From assembly GCA_944319915.1 (NCBI GenBank), contig CALUEY010000010.1, positions 1 through 64,000 on the forward strand: a stretch of DNA of 64,000 nucleotides, given 5' to 3'. The notes under the pieces are model-generated. The model ran no database searches. It had not been told where the DNA came from and saw only the letters and a list, made by a program, of their open reading frames with translations. Position 1 is the stretch's first letter. Every line of letters begins with the position of its first letter. Source of the stretch: an uncultured Prevotella sp. Its GTDB lineage: Bacteria > Bacteroidota > Bacteroidia > Bacteroidales > Bacteroidaceae. A program made the position numbers and the translations under genes. Below, one piece after another: positions 1 to 6,911 of the stretch.

Positions 1-2
1 TG

Positions 3-62
3 CAATACATTAACTACATCAACAATAAGCCCATCGGAAAAATCAAGTACGCACTAATTTAA
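3..62 (+). CDS. C-terminal tail of an unidentified protein, possibly a transposase (cut by window edge)
   Basis: Frame 3 is open from the window edge to a TAA at 60-62 and encodes 19 residues ending YINNKPIGKIKYALI. The 'YINxxNNK' pattern resembles the tail of some IS3-like transposases, but this is too short for a firm call. The last codons run into the first copy of a 21-bp direct repeat (56-76), which would fit an insertion-sequence end. The rest of the gene lies outside the window. Confidence 0.3.
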   Translation, partial: QYINYINNKPIGKIKYALI

Positions 63-76
63 TTCCGCCAACGGGT
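56..76. repeat. 21-bp direct repeat, copy 1
   Basis: The core AATTCCGCCAACGGGT, preceded by AATTT, occurs here and again perfectly at 142-162. The two copies are 86 bp apart start to start. The first copy overlaps the stop codon of the truncated ORF at 3-62. Confidence 0.8.
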
Positions 77-141
77 TTGACCACCATTAATTTACTAAAT
101 ATCAACAATATGCACAACTTTTTATTCATAAATCTTTTATC

Positions 142-162
142 AATTTAATTCCGCCAACGGGT
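142..162. repeat. 21-bp direct repeat, copy 2
   Basis: Perfect second copy of the repeat at 56-76, in AT-rich sequence containing no gene. Confidence 0.8.
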
Positions 163-184
163 ATAAAAGAATTAAAAAGATTAA

Positions 185-346
185 CTATTTCGAATCAAGC
201 ATTGGCGGCACGTTCTCGTGCCACCCCGCATTGAGCGAGCGATGGTTCAGCGGCTGGTAGGCAAACGTGTTGCGTTGTCCTTGGCCAGCAACCGTGCAAA
301 GGTAAGCATTTTCAGCAAGATATGCAAGGGACACGATACGTGACAT
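185..346 (-). CDS. 53-residue ORF or gene remnant, unrecognised
   Basis: An ATG at 344-346 opens a 53-aa frame closed by TAG at 185-187. Its second half (residues 19-53, ending WHENVPPMLDSK) is GC-rich and protein-like while the flanks are AT-rich, so it may be the C-terminal end of a lost larger gene. A TACCTTTG box (297-304, minus strand) lies inside the frame. If that box is a working promoter, the ATG is probably not a real start. I do not recognise a family. Confidence 0.3.
   Translation of the reverse strand: MSRIVSLAYLAENAYLCTVAGQGQRNTFAYQPLNHRSLNAGWHENVPPMLDSK
297..304 (-). promoter_or_regulatory. possible -7 box TACCTTTG
   Basis: Matches the Bacteroidetes -7 consensus TAnnTTTG and is followed by GCAC, as at other promoters in this window. 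It would drive leftward transcription toward the window edge. No intact gene lies downstream within the window. Confidence 0.35.
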
Positions 347-360
347 CACGCATTTTAGAG

Positions 361-929
361 GTGAAAAAATGTTTTCGCCTAATATTCAAGTGGTTATAGG
401 GGGTTGGTATTTGCCCGAAGTGCGAATTTGTAGATAAAATAATTTCCCATTGCGCAAATCATTATCTATTTTTTTATGTCTTTCGCCATTACCCGCTAAA
501 CGGGCAAAACCGTTTTACTCACTATTTCCTTCCGTTTTTATCTGGATATCCGGAAATGCCACCAGATGCATGACACGGCGAGCGTGAATCTACATCTGTT
601 ACCATTTCCAGCTGTCACGTGTTTCCTGTCCTCAAATAGTCTTGCCCCTTCCTTTGCCAAACGGAACAAAAACAGACAAGACCGTTTTCAAGCAAATGTT
701 ACCTGAGGAGCACTTGCGAACGCAAATCATGTCCACATGATTATGACGGCCACGGGGCTTCTGTCACGGCGGCAGGAAAACTGCGTTTTCCTTTTGTCCA
801 TTGCACTGCCCTTTCTTTCCCGTGCTGTCAGCCCTGTCAGTCTTAGAGGCTTATGCGTCGTTTTTTTTGTTAAAACCCATGCAGTTAATATAGTTTAACT
901 AAATGGGGGGGTAATTATTAATTAAAATT
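361..929. other. AT-rich intergenic region, no gene found
   Basis: I see no convincing coding frame here. There is an imperfect hairpin at about 432-475 followed by a T run. A 7-bp stem with a 3-nt loop and a T tract sits at 775-796 (GGAAAAC/GTTTTCC), which could be a weak terminator. A small inverted repeat ATCATG/CATGAT lies at 726-741. Confidence 0.5.
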
Positions 930-937
930 TATATTTG
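905..937 (+). promoter_or_regulatory. promoter with G7 tract upstream of TATATTTG
   Basis: A run of seven G (905-911) followed by TAATT sits 18 bp before the -7 box TATATTTG (930-937). The same arrangement (G8, TAATT, 19 bp, TACTTTTG) precedes the dockerin gene at 56543-56577. The box lies 22 bp before the ATG at 959, so it also rules out a TTG start at 935 for the downstream gene. Confidence 0.6.
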
Positions 938-958
938 CAATTAAAAAGGAAACACATT

Positions 959-1428
959 ATGAACATCGTGATACAAGCATCCGAATGCCCCTACTGCGGA
1001 ACGGACATACCGACAAGCGCTGTCAAATGCAGTCATTGCGGTGAATGGCTAAACGAGCGTGGGGACAAGGGCTTCCTCGACTGGTATTTTGGGTACATAT
1101 ACTTTTGCCACTATGCCGACTTCCGTGGTAGGCTGAGTCGTGGGCACTACTGGGCGGGCTTGGCGTTTTGCCTCGTCATCTCGGGATTGCTGAGGGTGCT
1201 GGACTTTTGGATTATCATGGTGACGTTGCTGCCGGTAACGATATCGTCATTGTTCATCGGCCTGATGATGCTCGTGCGGGTCTTGCTGCCAACGTGCGTA
1301 GGCTGCACGACCAAGGCAAGACGTGGGAGTGGCTGCTCATCAACTTCATCCCGTTCATTGGCAGCATTTGGTATTTCATCTTGATGCTCATGCCATCACC
1401 CCCCCCCATAAGGCGTGAGGAATTCTGA
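959..1428 (+). pseudogene. zinc-ribbon DUF805 membrane protein, frameshifted
   Basis: The frame from ATG 959 encodes a zinc ribbon with two CxxC pairs (CPYC...CSHC, residues 9-26), then the start of a DUF805 domain (GRLSRGHYW) and hydrophobic segments. The conserved second half, VRRLHDQGKTWEW plus a final membrane helix (FIPFIGSIWYFILM), is in another frame that ends at 1428. The frame must change by one base near 1270-1300. Without the shift the first frame ends at 1384 with a non-homologous basic tail. A run of nine C (1399-1407) lies in the second frame just before the stop. DUF805 proteins are small inner-membrane proteins of unknown function. Either the gene is broken, or the sequence has a one-base error. 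Confidence 0.7.
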
Positions 1429-1468
1429 TGAACAAATGACAATGTGATTTAAATAATGGATAAAAGGT

Positions 1469-1909
1469 ATGAAAATGTTCAAGAAATTAAAACTCGTGCT
1501 ACTCACCCTTGTGACGGCGTTGCCGGTGCTGCTGATGACAGCTTGTAGCGAAGCTGTGAGTAAAATTAATGATGCCAGTGATGCCATTGATGCGGGAAAT
1601 TATGCTAAGGCCAAACGCCTTTGTGACGAGGTGAGGGATGATTATTGGGGCGAACTGGACGTGTATGACAAGGTCAACCTGGCTGGTTGTTACCTGAGTA
1701 TGCTTGGTGAAGACGAGGTGGACGAGAATGAGGCTTGGGAGGCTTTCCGCCATTGCTGGGATTCAGCCAAGGAGGATGACGAGGCAGAAGTCAAAGATTA
1801 CACCGACGAAGTTGCCGGAGATGGTTCTTACGACGTGATAGAGGAAATGATAAAACTCTATGACATCGGCAAGGGATTGGAGGAACTTGGCAACTTACTC
1901 GACTGGTGA
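1469..1909 (+). CDS. small lipoprotein, unknown function
   Basis: This 146-aa protein has a basic N-terminus, a hydrophobic stretch and a lipobox ending LLMTAC (Cys about residue 26), so it should be lipid-anchored. The mature part is acidic and helical, with a TPR-like segment (DAIDAGNYAKAKRLCDEV). A second in-frame ATG at 1475 is an equally possible start. It is followed within 70 bp by a WG-repeat lipoprotein on the same strand, so the three lipoprotein genes at 1469-4834 may be one unit. The family is not recognised. Confidence 0.75.
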   Translation: MKMFKKLKLVLLTLVTALPVLLMTACSEAVSKINDASDAIDAGNYAKAKRLCDEVRDDYWGELDVYDKVNLAGCYLSMLGEDEVDENEAWEAFRHCWDSAKEDDEAEVKDYTDEVAGDGSYDVIEEMIKLYDIGKGLEELGNLLDW

Positions 1910-1977
1910 GGGTGCGTTGCACTTTCTTGAGACATTGCTTTCCCAAAGAAATTCAGCGACATTAGTAATAAACGATT

Positions 1978-3393
1978 ATGATGAAAATCAAGATTTACTT
2001 TCTAATCCCCGCCAGCGTGGCCGCGCTGGCGTTGGGGGCGTGTAGCGGCGGGGGTGACTCGTTGCCAGAGACGGGTGGCGGTTATGGTGTGTATTTCAAG
2101 GCACAGTCGAATGACCGTTACGGAATGATGTCCTCGGGTGGTGAAATTCTATTTGACGATGAATTCGACATGCCACCCAAACCAGCGATAGGCGGAGTGT
2201 TCAGTGTCATGGGCAGTGACCTCAAAATCCAGTATTACACGGCATCGCCAAAGCCTGAGGCGATAGGCAAGGATACTTACGTGGCAGGAGGCTATTTTAC
2301 GGAGGGAGTCATTCCAGTGGTCAAAGAGGGTCAGCCCGTGGTACTGATTGACAAGTCAGGCAAGGAGGTCGCTTCGCTCGCCAAGGCTGACGGCAAGCGG
2401 GTAACGATGGTCAACGGCTACTTCAGCGACGGCCTTATGCTTTTTTCCGCCGAGCGGAAATTCGGATATTTCAACCCCAAGGGAGAGGTGGCGATAAAGG
2501 CCACATACGACAATGCTTATCCATTCAGTGAGGGGTTGGCCGTCGTCGCCAAGTCAAAGCCTGACGGCTCGATGTCGTGGTCTGCCATAGACAAGAGCGG
2601 CAAGGAAGTCGCGCGGCTCAACATAAGCCATGACGACATGTCGGCCATCCCGATGTATTTTGACGGAGCGCTGGTCTGTGGCGCCGACGTTTACGGTAAG
2701 GACGGCAAACGGCTGTTCCGCACTCCGTCGGAATGGACGGAGCTGACGGCCTACAACGACGGGTATGCCAGCTTCCGCGAGGGCGGCAAGTGGGGAGTGT
2801 GCGACAAGGACGGCAATGTGGTCATCCGTGCAAAATATGACAACCCAGTCAAACGCATAGACGGAGGTTTCCTGGCCATCGACGGTACGGCCGGCGATTG
2901 TGACATCTCGTTTGTCGATGCCAATGGCGATGACATCAAGCAAATAGAAGGGGCATATTCTTGTAGGATGCTGTCAAGCAACAGAATTGTCATCTTGGAT
3001 GCCGAAGATGACTGCTATTTGGTGGACGCGAATGGTGAGGAGTTGGATGGGAGCAGCTATTCGGAAATCGGTGTCGAGCCGATGTACTATTTCAACGGAC
3101 AGTTGATGCCGCATTCCACTTATGGGGCGATGTCTTTGGTGCTTGCATCAATCTCGGCAGAAGACACCCTTGTCGTTGACGAGGCCCCGACACAGTCGCA
3201 GGCAATCGACTATGAGGCAATCATTGCGCCGCATTTCGGGGGAACTATCCCGGCTGATTTTGACGTCAAGGAGATGGTCGAGGTGTTCAACCGATGCTGT
3301 AGCGACTCTACTCCAATGTATGAGAACAGCACGAAGGGATTCGAATCATTCGCAATGGATTATCTCGAGACCGATATGTTCTCTGGCGAATGA
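1978..3393 (+). CDS. WG-repeat lipoprotein, paralogue 1
   Basis: This 471-aa protein has a lipoprotein signal (lipobox LALGAC, Cys about 22) followed by WG repeats, the beta-rich 'KxGyfnxkGevaIxaxYDxaxpFseGLA' motif, for example around KFGYFNPKG and KWGVCDKDG. WG repeats are thought to act as extracellular or periplasmic binding modules. The C-terminal 60 residues are a separate helical piece also found in the next gene. The neighbour at 3446 is a full-length paralogue with the same segment order, pointing to tandem duplication. The ligand is unknown. Confidence 0.85.
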   Translation: MMKIKIYFLIPASVAALALGACSGGGDSLPETGGGYGVYFKAQSNDRYGMMSSGGEILFDDEFDMPPKPAIGGVFSVMGSDLKIQYYTASPKPEAIGKDTYVAGGYFTEGVIPVVKEGQPVVLIDKSGKEVASLAKADGKRVTMVNGYFSDGLMLFSAERKFGYFNPKGEVAIKATYDNAYPFSEGLAVVAKSKPDGSMSWSAIDKSGKEVARLNISHDDMSAIPMYFDGALVCGADVYGKDGKRLFRTPSEWTELTAYNDGYASFREGGKWGVCDKDGNVVIRAKYDNPVKRIDGGFLAIDGTAGDCDISFVDANGDDIKQIEGAYSCRMLSSNRIVILDAEDDCYLVDANGEELDGSSYSEIGVEPMYYFNGQLMPHSTYGAMSLVLASISAEDTLVVDEAPTQSQAIDYEAIIAPHFGGTIPADFDVKEMVEVFNRCCSDSTPMYENSTKGFESFAMDYLETDMFSGE

Positions 3394-3445
3394 TGCATAG
3401 GCTTGGCATGCAACTACATTATATAATTCTTAAAACAACAAGCAA

Positions 3446-4834
3446 ATGAAATCAACTATCAAATTTTTCGTTTTCGCCAGCGCGGTTGCGCTGGTGTTGG
3501 CATCGTGCGGCGACGGGAAAGGCTCGTCGAAGTCGGGTGGTGATGTCTATGTGCCGTTCAAGGCGCAGTCGGGCGACCGTTACGGGATGATTTCGACGGA
3601 TGGCAAGGTGCTGTTCAAGGACGAGTTTGTCAACGAGCCTGATGTGTCGTTCGGCGGCGTGTTCAGTGTCAAGGGCAACGATGGCAAACTCAAGTACTAT
3701 ACCGCTGAAGCCAAACCGCAACCTGTCGGCAAGGATGCCTATACGCAGGGCGGATACTGCGACGGGAGCGTGATCCCGGTAGTCAAGGAGGGTGGTCCGG
3801 TCTTTCTCATTGACAAGACGGGCAAGGAGGTTGCTTCGCTCGCGAAAGCTGGAAGCAAGCAGGTCAAAGCTGTGGGGAAGTACTTCAGCGATGGGTTGCT
3901 GTTGTTTTTCAACGAGGACGGTAAATTCGGCTACTTCAACGCCAAGGGCGAGGTGGCCATCGAGGCGCAGTTCACCTTGGCGATGCCGTTCCACGAGGGG
4001 GTTGCGTTGGTGACGAAATCCAAGGAAGGGGAGACACCCACTTACTTCGCCATCGATGTCACGGGCAAGGAAGTCCCAGGGTTAAAGATTGACGACAACA
4101 AGCTGAAGAGTCTGTTCTGCTATGACGGTGTGTTAGTTGCAGGCAACAAGGCATACGGCAAGGATGGCAAGATGCTTTTCCGCGTGCCGTCCGAATGGGA
4201 GTTTTTGTCGGCGTACAATGGTGGCTATGCTTCGTTCTACAAGGGCGGGAAGTGCGGAGTCTGCGACAAGGAGGGCAAGGAGGTCATCCGTGCCAAATAT
4301 GACTGTGTGGTACGCATCAACGGAGGCTTTCTGGCTGTTGACGAGGTGTCAGACAGCTATGATGTCGCATTCATAGACGAAAATGACGATGAGAAAGCAG
4401 GGATAGACGGCGTGTCTTCATTCAGAGTCATGTCCCCCGACAGAATATTGATAGGTGACGGCGACGAATATTACCTTGTCGATGCTTTTGGCAAGCAGGT
4501 CGGCGATGCGGTTTATGACTACGTAGGTTTCCCTGGAGAAATGGAAACGGCAATCTTAGTCAATGGTCATTCACCCTTTGCCGTGGAATTGATGGATTAC
4601 CTGTACAGCGAGGTGCCCGCTCCAGAGGATAAAGCACGGCAGACATCAGAGGAGCCAAATGAGATAAACTTCAGGGATATCTTGGGTTCATTCTGGCATG
4701 ACGGAACAGTTCCTGCCGACTTTGATGTCGATGGCATGGTGGAACAGTTCAAGCAGGCTTGTTCGGATGGCAACTATGAGTACACGGCCGACGGCTTTTC
4801 CGAGTTTGCCAACGAGTACTTCGAGCATAATTGA
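3446..4834 (+). CDS. WG-repeat lipoprotein, paralogue 2
   Basis: This 462-aa protein is collinear with the preceding gene. It has a lipobox ending VLASC, the shared opening 'VPFKAQSGDRYGMIS', WG repeats (KFGYFNAKGEVAIEAQF, GGKCGVCDKEGKEVIRAKYD) and a similar C-terminal helical end (DGTVPADFDVDGMVEQFKQ). The gap between the two genes is 52 bp with no promoter box recognised. A strong terminator at 4879 follows, so this is probably the last gene of its unit. Confidence 0.85.
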   Translation: MKSTIKFFVFASAVALVLASCGDGKGSSKSGGDVYVPFKAQSGDRYGMISTDGKVLFKDEFVNEPDVSFGGVFSVKGNDGKLKYYTAEAKPQPVGKDAYTQGGYCDGSVIPVVKEGGPVFLIDKTGKEVASLAKAGSKQVKAVGKYFSDGLLLFFNEDGKFGYFNAKGEVAIEAQFTLAMPFHEGVALVTKSKEGETPTYFAIDVTGKEVPGLKIDDNKLKSLFCYDGVLVAGNKAYGKDGKMLFRVPSEWEFLSAYNGGYASFYKGGKCGVCDKEGKEVIRAKYDCVVRINGGFLAVDEVSDSYDVAFIDENDDEKAGIDGVSSFRVMSPDRILIGDGDEYYLVDAFGKQVGDAVYDYVGFPGEMETAILVNGHSPFAVELMDYLYSEVPAPEDKARQTSEEPNEINFRDILGSFWHDGTVPADFDVDGMVEQFKQACSDGNYEYTADGFSEFANEYFEHN

Positions 4835-4878
4835 GCGGTTTCTATTCTTTCCATTAGTTTTTAACGTTTAGATAGCTA

Positions 4879-4912
4879 CCCCGTGCGCTCTCGCGTACGG
4901 GGCTTTTTCTTT
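4879..4912 (+). terminator. rho-independent terminator after WG-repeat genes
   Basis: A 10-bp stem (CCCCGTGCGC with GCGTACGGGG, one mismatch), a 4-nt loop, then CTTTTTCTTTT. Confidence 0.85.
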
Positions 4913-4984
4913 TACCATCATATCTAAGCATCTTATCGCTTTCCATAGGTTTCCAATAATTAGCCAAACGGAAGTAACTGATGA

Positions 4985-5164
4985 TTTTCAAGCATTCACC
5001 CCCGCTTGCTCAACATCAAACAGAAGTTCCCCGTATTCTACAGTATAGGCAACTTAGTGTTCGACCCCATCTATCCCACCGCCCAAAAGTCCGCCATGGC
5101 CATCCTCCGTTTCACCACCGCCGGAGTGCAAGCCGCCCCCATTCCGGTAGAAATCCGCCGATGA
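4985..5164 (+). pseudogene. C-terminal remnant of a CapA-like protein
   Basis: One frame running to TGA at 5162-5164 reads SIHPRLLNIKQKFPVFYSIGNLVFD and then a hydrophobic, PVEI-ending tail. This is the hallmark end of CapA/PgsA-type metallophosphatase-fold proteins (poly-gamma-glutamate or capsule synthesis family), where 'HPHxLQ...PvfYSLGNfvFD' is conserved. An in-frame stop at 4982 and the absence of any upstream homologous sequence show that about 80 percent of the gene is missing. It ends 57 bp before the next gene, whose promoter overlaps the remnant. Confidence 0.65.
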
Positions 5165-5176
5165 CGCAAAAAACAC

Positions 5177-5184
5177 TATCTTTG
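5177..5184 (+). promoter_or_regulatory. -7 box TATCTTTG
   Basis: Perfect TAnnTTTG box, 36 bp before the ATG at 5221. It supports 5221 rather than the upstream in-frame ATG codons as the start. Confidence 0.65.
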
Positions 5185-5220
5185 CAGAACATAACCAACA
5201 AGTTCGCAACAAAACAGGGC

Positions 5221-6162
5221 ATGAAAAATATTCTCTACATCATAATTGCAACCATTGCGGCTGCCGCCTGCGGGGGCAATGGACAAAAGGCACAGTTAGT
5301 ACTGGCCGACGCGGCCAAGGCCGACTCTTTGCGGACAATGGCGCTGCAGTCGGCAGGCGACCACTACAGGCTGATGATACTGACTGATATGTGGAACGAG
5401 AAAAAAGCAGAGGGGAAATACAGGGAAGCCACCGAACTGGCCGAAAGGCTGACCACGCTGAGAGACACGCTTGCTCTGCGGGAACGCATGGACAGCATAA
5501 AGGAAAAGCAGGCGTGTGCCGACATGGCTGCTTGCATATCGGAGAAAACGGCAGGAAACAACAAACCACTTGGCATTGGGCTTGCAATGGCCATTATTGC
5601 CTTGATGGCCATGGCCACAATATCTTTCATGCAACACAAGAAAAGGGGCGAATCACAAATTGCATTGGCAGAAGCCGCAAGGGCAATCAAGGAACTTGCG
5701 CAAAGAAACACGGCCCTGGCTGCAAGCCTAAAAAGCATGGAAACCGAATCGCAAAAGAACAATACAGCGCAGAAGAACTAAAGAAAGCATTCGCCGAACT
5801 TGAAAGGCATCTAACACAAGAAAACGACAAGCATAAAAAAAGAATTGCTGGAAGTAACAGAGCAGCACTTGCATGCACTGAAAGAATGCGCAAATATGTT
5901 TCACCACGTTTTCATCGGCAACGGCTGCATAAAGGCATGGGGCAACAATAAGATTGCAAGGTTCGTAAGCTATTGGCGCTCAATAAACAGCGAGGATTAT
6001 GAAAAGATTGTGCAGAAATACACAAAACTTACAGAATGGAACTTGGTGATACTCATACTAAAATACAGGAACAAGAGCAACAAAGAAATCTGCATGATAA
6101 CCGGGATGAGCGAACACGCGCTGGCGCAGACTTTCTATAGGCTGAGGAGCAAGGCAAGCTGA
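5221..6162 (+). pseudogene. membrane-tethered HTH regulator with two compensating frameshifts
   Basis: From ATG 5221 the protein has a lipobox-like AAAAC (Cys 17), a helical region, a membrane segment (about 117-137) and a coiled coil, then stops at 5781. The coiled coil continues in a second frame (KEQYSAEELKKAFAELERH) after a one-base shift near a CAAAAG run at about 5750. It then returns to the original frame at the seven-A run at about 5836-5842. There it encodes a C-terminal domain (frame open to 6162) with a helix-turn-helix-like end (KSNKEICMITGMSEHALAQ). The intact product would be about 313 aa. The layout matches the intact regulator at 18518-20119, but without most of its TPR region. 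Both shifts are at A runs, so sequencing error or recent decay are both possible. Confidence 0.65.
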
Positions 6163-6179
6163 CAAGGAACGCCAGCCAC

Positions 6180-6397
6180 GAAATATCATTACAAAGCCAC
6201 CCCTGCGTGCCACCCCAAGCGAAACCGCGCGGCGAAACAGGCCGTTAGGCAAGGCGAAACGGCACGTTCGGCAGGCCAAAACGGCACGTTCGGCAGGCCA
6301 AAACGGCACGTTTCGCAGCCCCAAACGGCACGTTTCGCAACTCCTTGGCTCACAAGGCGTTGGCGCAAATGGTGCGGATAGCAAAATATCTTTACAA
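6180..6397 (+). repeat. dispersed intergenic repeat, copy 1 (five 22-bp units)
   Basis: The left end is GAAATATCATTACAAAGCC and the right end is AAAATATCTTTACAAAA. Between them lie five back-to-back 22-bp units (6232-6341), each carrying AAACGGCACGTT(T/C)(C/G)GCA or a close variant. It lies 17 bp after the frameshifted regulator and is contiguous with the duplicated panE end at 6467. Confidence 0.85.
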
Positions 6398-6466
6398 AAA
6401 CAACAATGCATCCACTCCCTGCCCAAGCGGGCAGGCAGGGAGGCCCGTGCCGCAAGGCTGCACCCC

Positions 6467-6655
6467 TCAGAGCCGCGCGGCCTGCCTGCGGCTGTCCTCA
6501 ATGGTGCGCAGCTGCGCCTCAATCACCTCGGTGCGCTCCATCGTGAAGCCCCGGCGGCGCGCCTCCTCGATGGGGCGCGTGTAGAGATACTGTATCTCCA
6601 TGGGGCGGCCAAGGTCGAGGTCTACCTTCATGCTGGGCGAGTAGGGCGGCCTGCG
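6467..6655 (-). pseudogene. duplicated 3' end of panE
   Basis: On the minus strand this encodes the last ~63 residues of ketopantoate reductase (YSPSMKVDLDLGRPMEIQ ... RTIEDSRR), nearly identical to the C-terminus of the intact gene at 20463-21389. There is no N-terminal part. Homology ends at about 6650-6660, where the sequence joins a membrane-protein gene in another frame. The adjacent intergenic repeat (6180-6397) is also shared with the region next to intact panE, so the two loci are direct repeats about 14 kb apart. Confidence 0.85.
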
Positions 6656-6911
6656 CCGTGCATACCACCACGCAGGCCGCCCCGAAGCCACGCCACAAGG
6701 CGGGAAAGCCCATGCACCGTGGCCTCGCAAGGCGTAGGGCTGCCAGCACGATGCCGCCGACAAGGGCCGCCCCACAGGCCGCATACCACTTAGGCTCAAT
6801 CATCTCATCGGGAAGCAGTGCGCTCACCGTGAATACCGAAGCGGCCATCGACACCAAGCAAATGGCAAAGCCCGCTACGCCGGCGGACTGCAAATCCCCA
6901 TGGACATTCAT
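6519..6911 (-). pseudogene. truncated membrane protein fused out of frame to duplicated panE
   Basis: ATG 6911 overlaps the stop of the MG2-like gene upstream (ATGA), so this was the next gene of that operon. About 85 residues look native, with three hydrophobic segments (near residues 12-32, 43-62 and 72-88). At about 6656 the frame enters the duplicated panE 3' end in the wrong frame and stops at 6519 with a proline/histidine-rich tail. The original gene was therefore cut off by the duplication. The N-terminal layout is loosely like multi-pass O-antigen-ligase-type proteins, but too little remains to say. Confidence 0.6.

Noticed and set aside
3341-3356. GATTCGAATC as a tRNA T-loop
   Set aside because: It lies inside the WG-repeat lipoprotein coding frame and no acceptor or anticodon stems can be formed around it.
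6232-6341. Tandem 22-bp repeats as a CRISPR array
   Set aside because: Units are directly contiguous with no spacers, the arrays are short, no cas genes are present, and the same units occur at six sites inside a larger conserved element.
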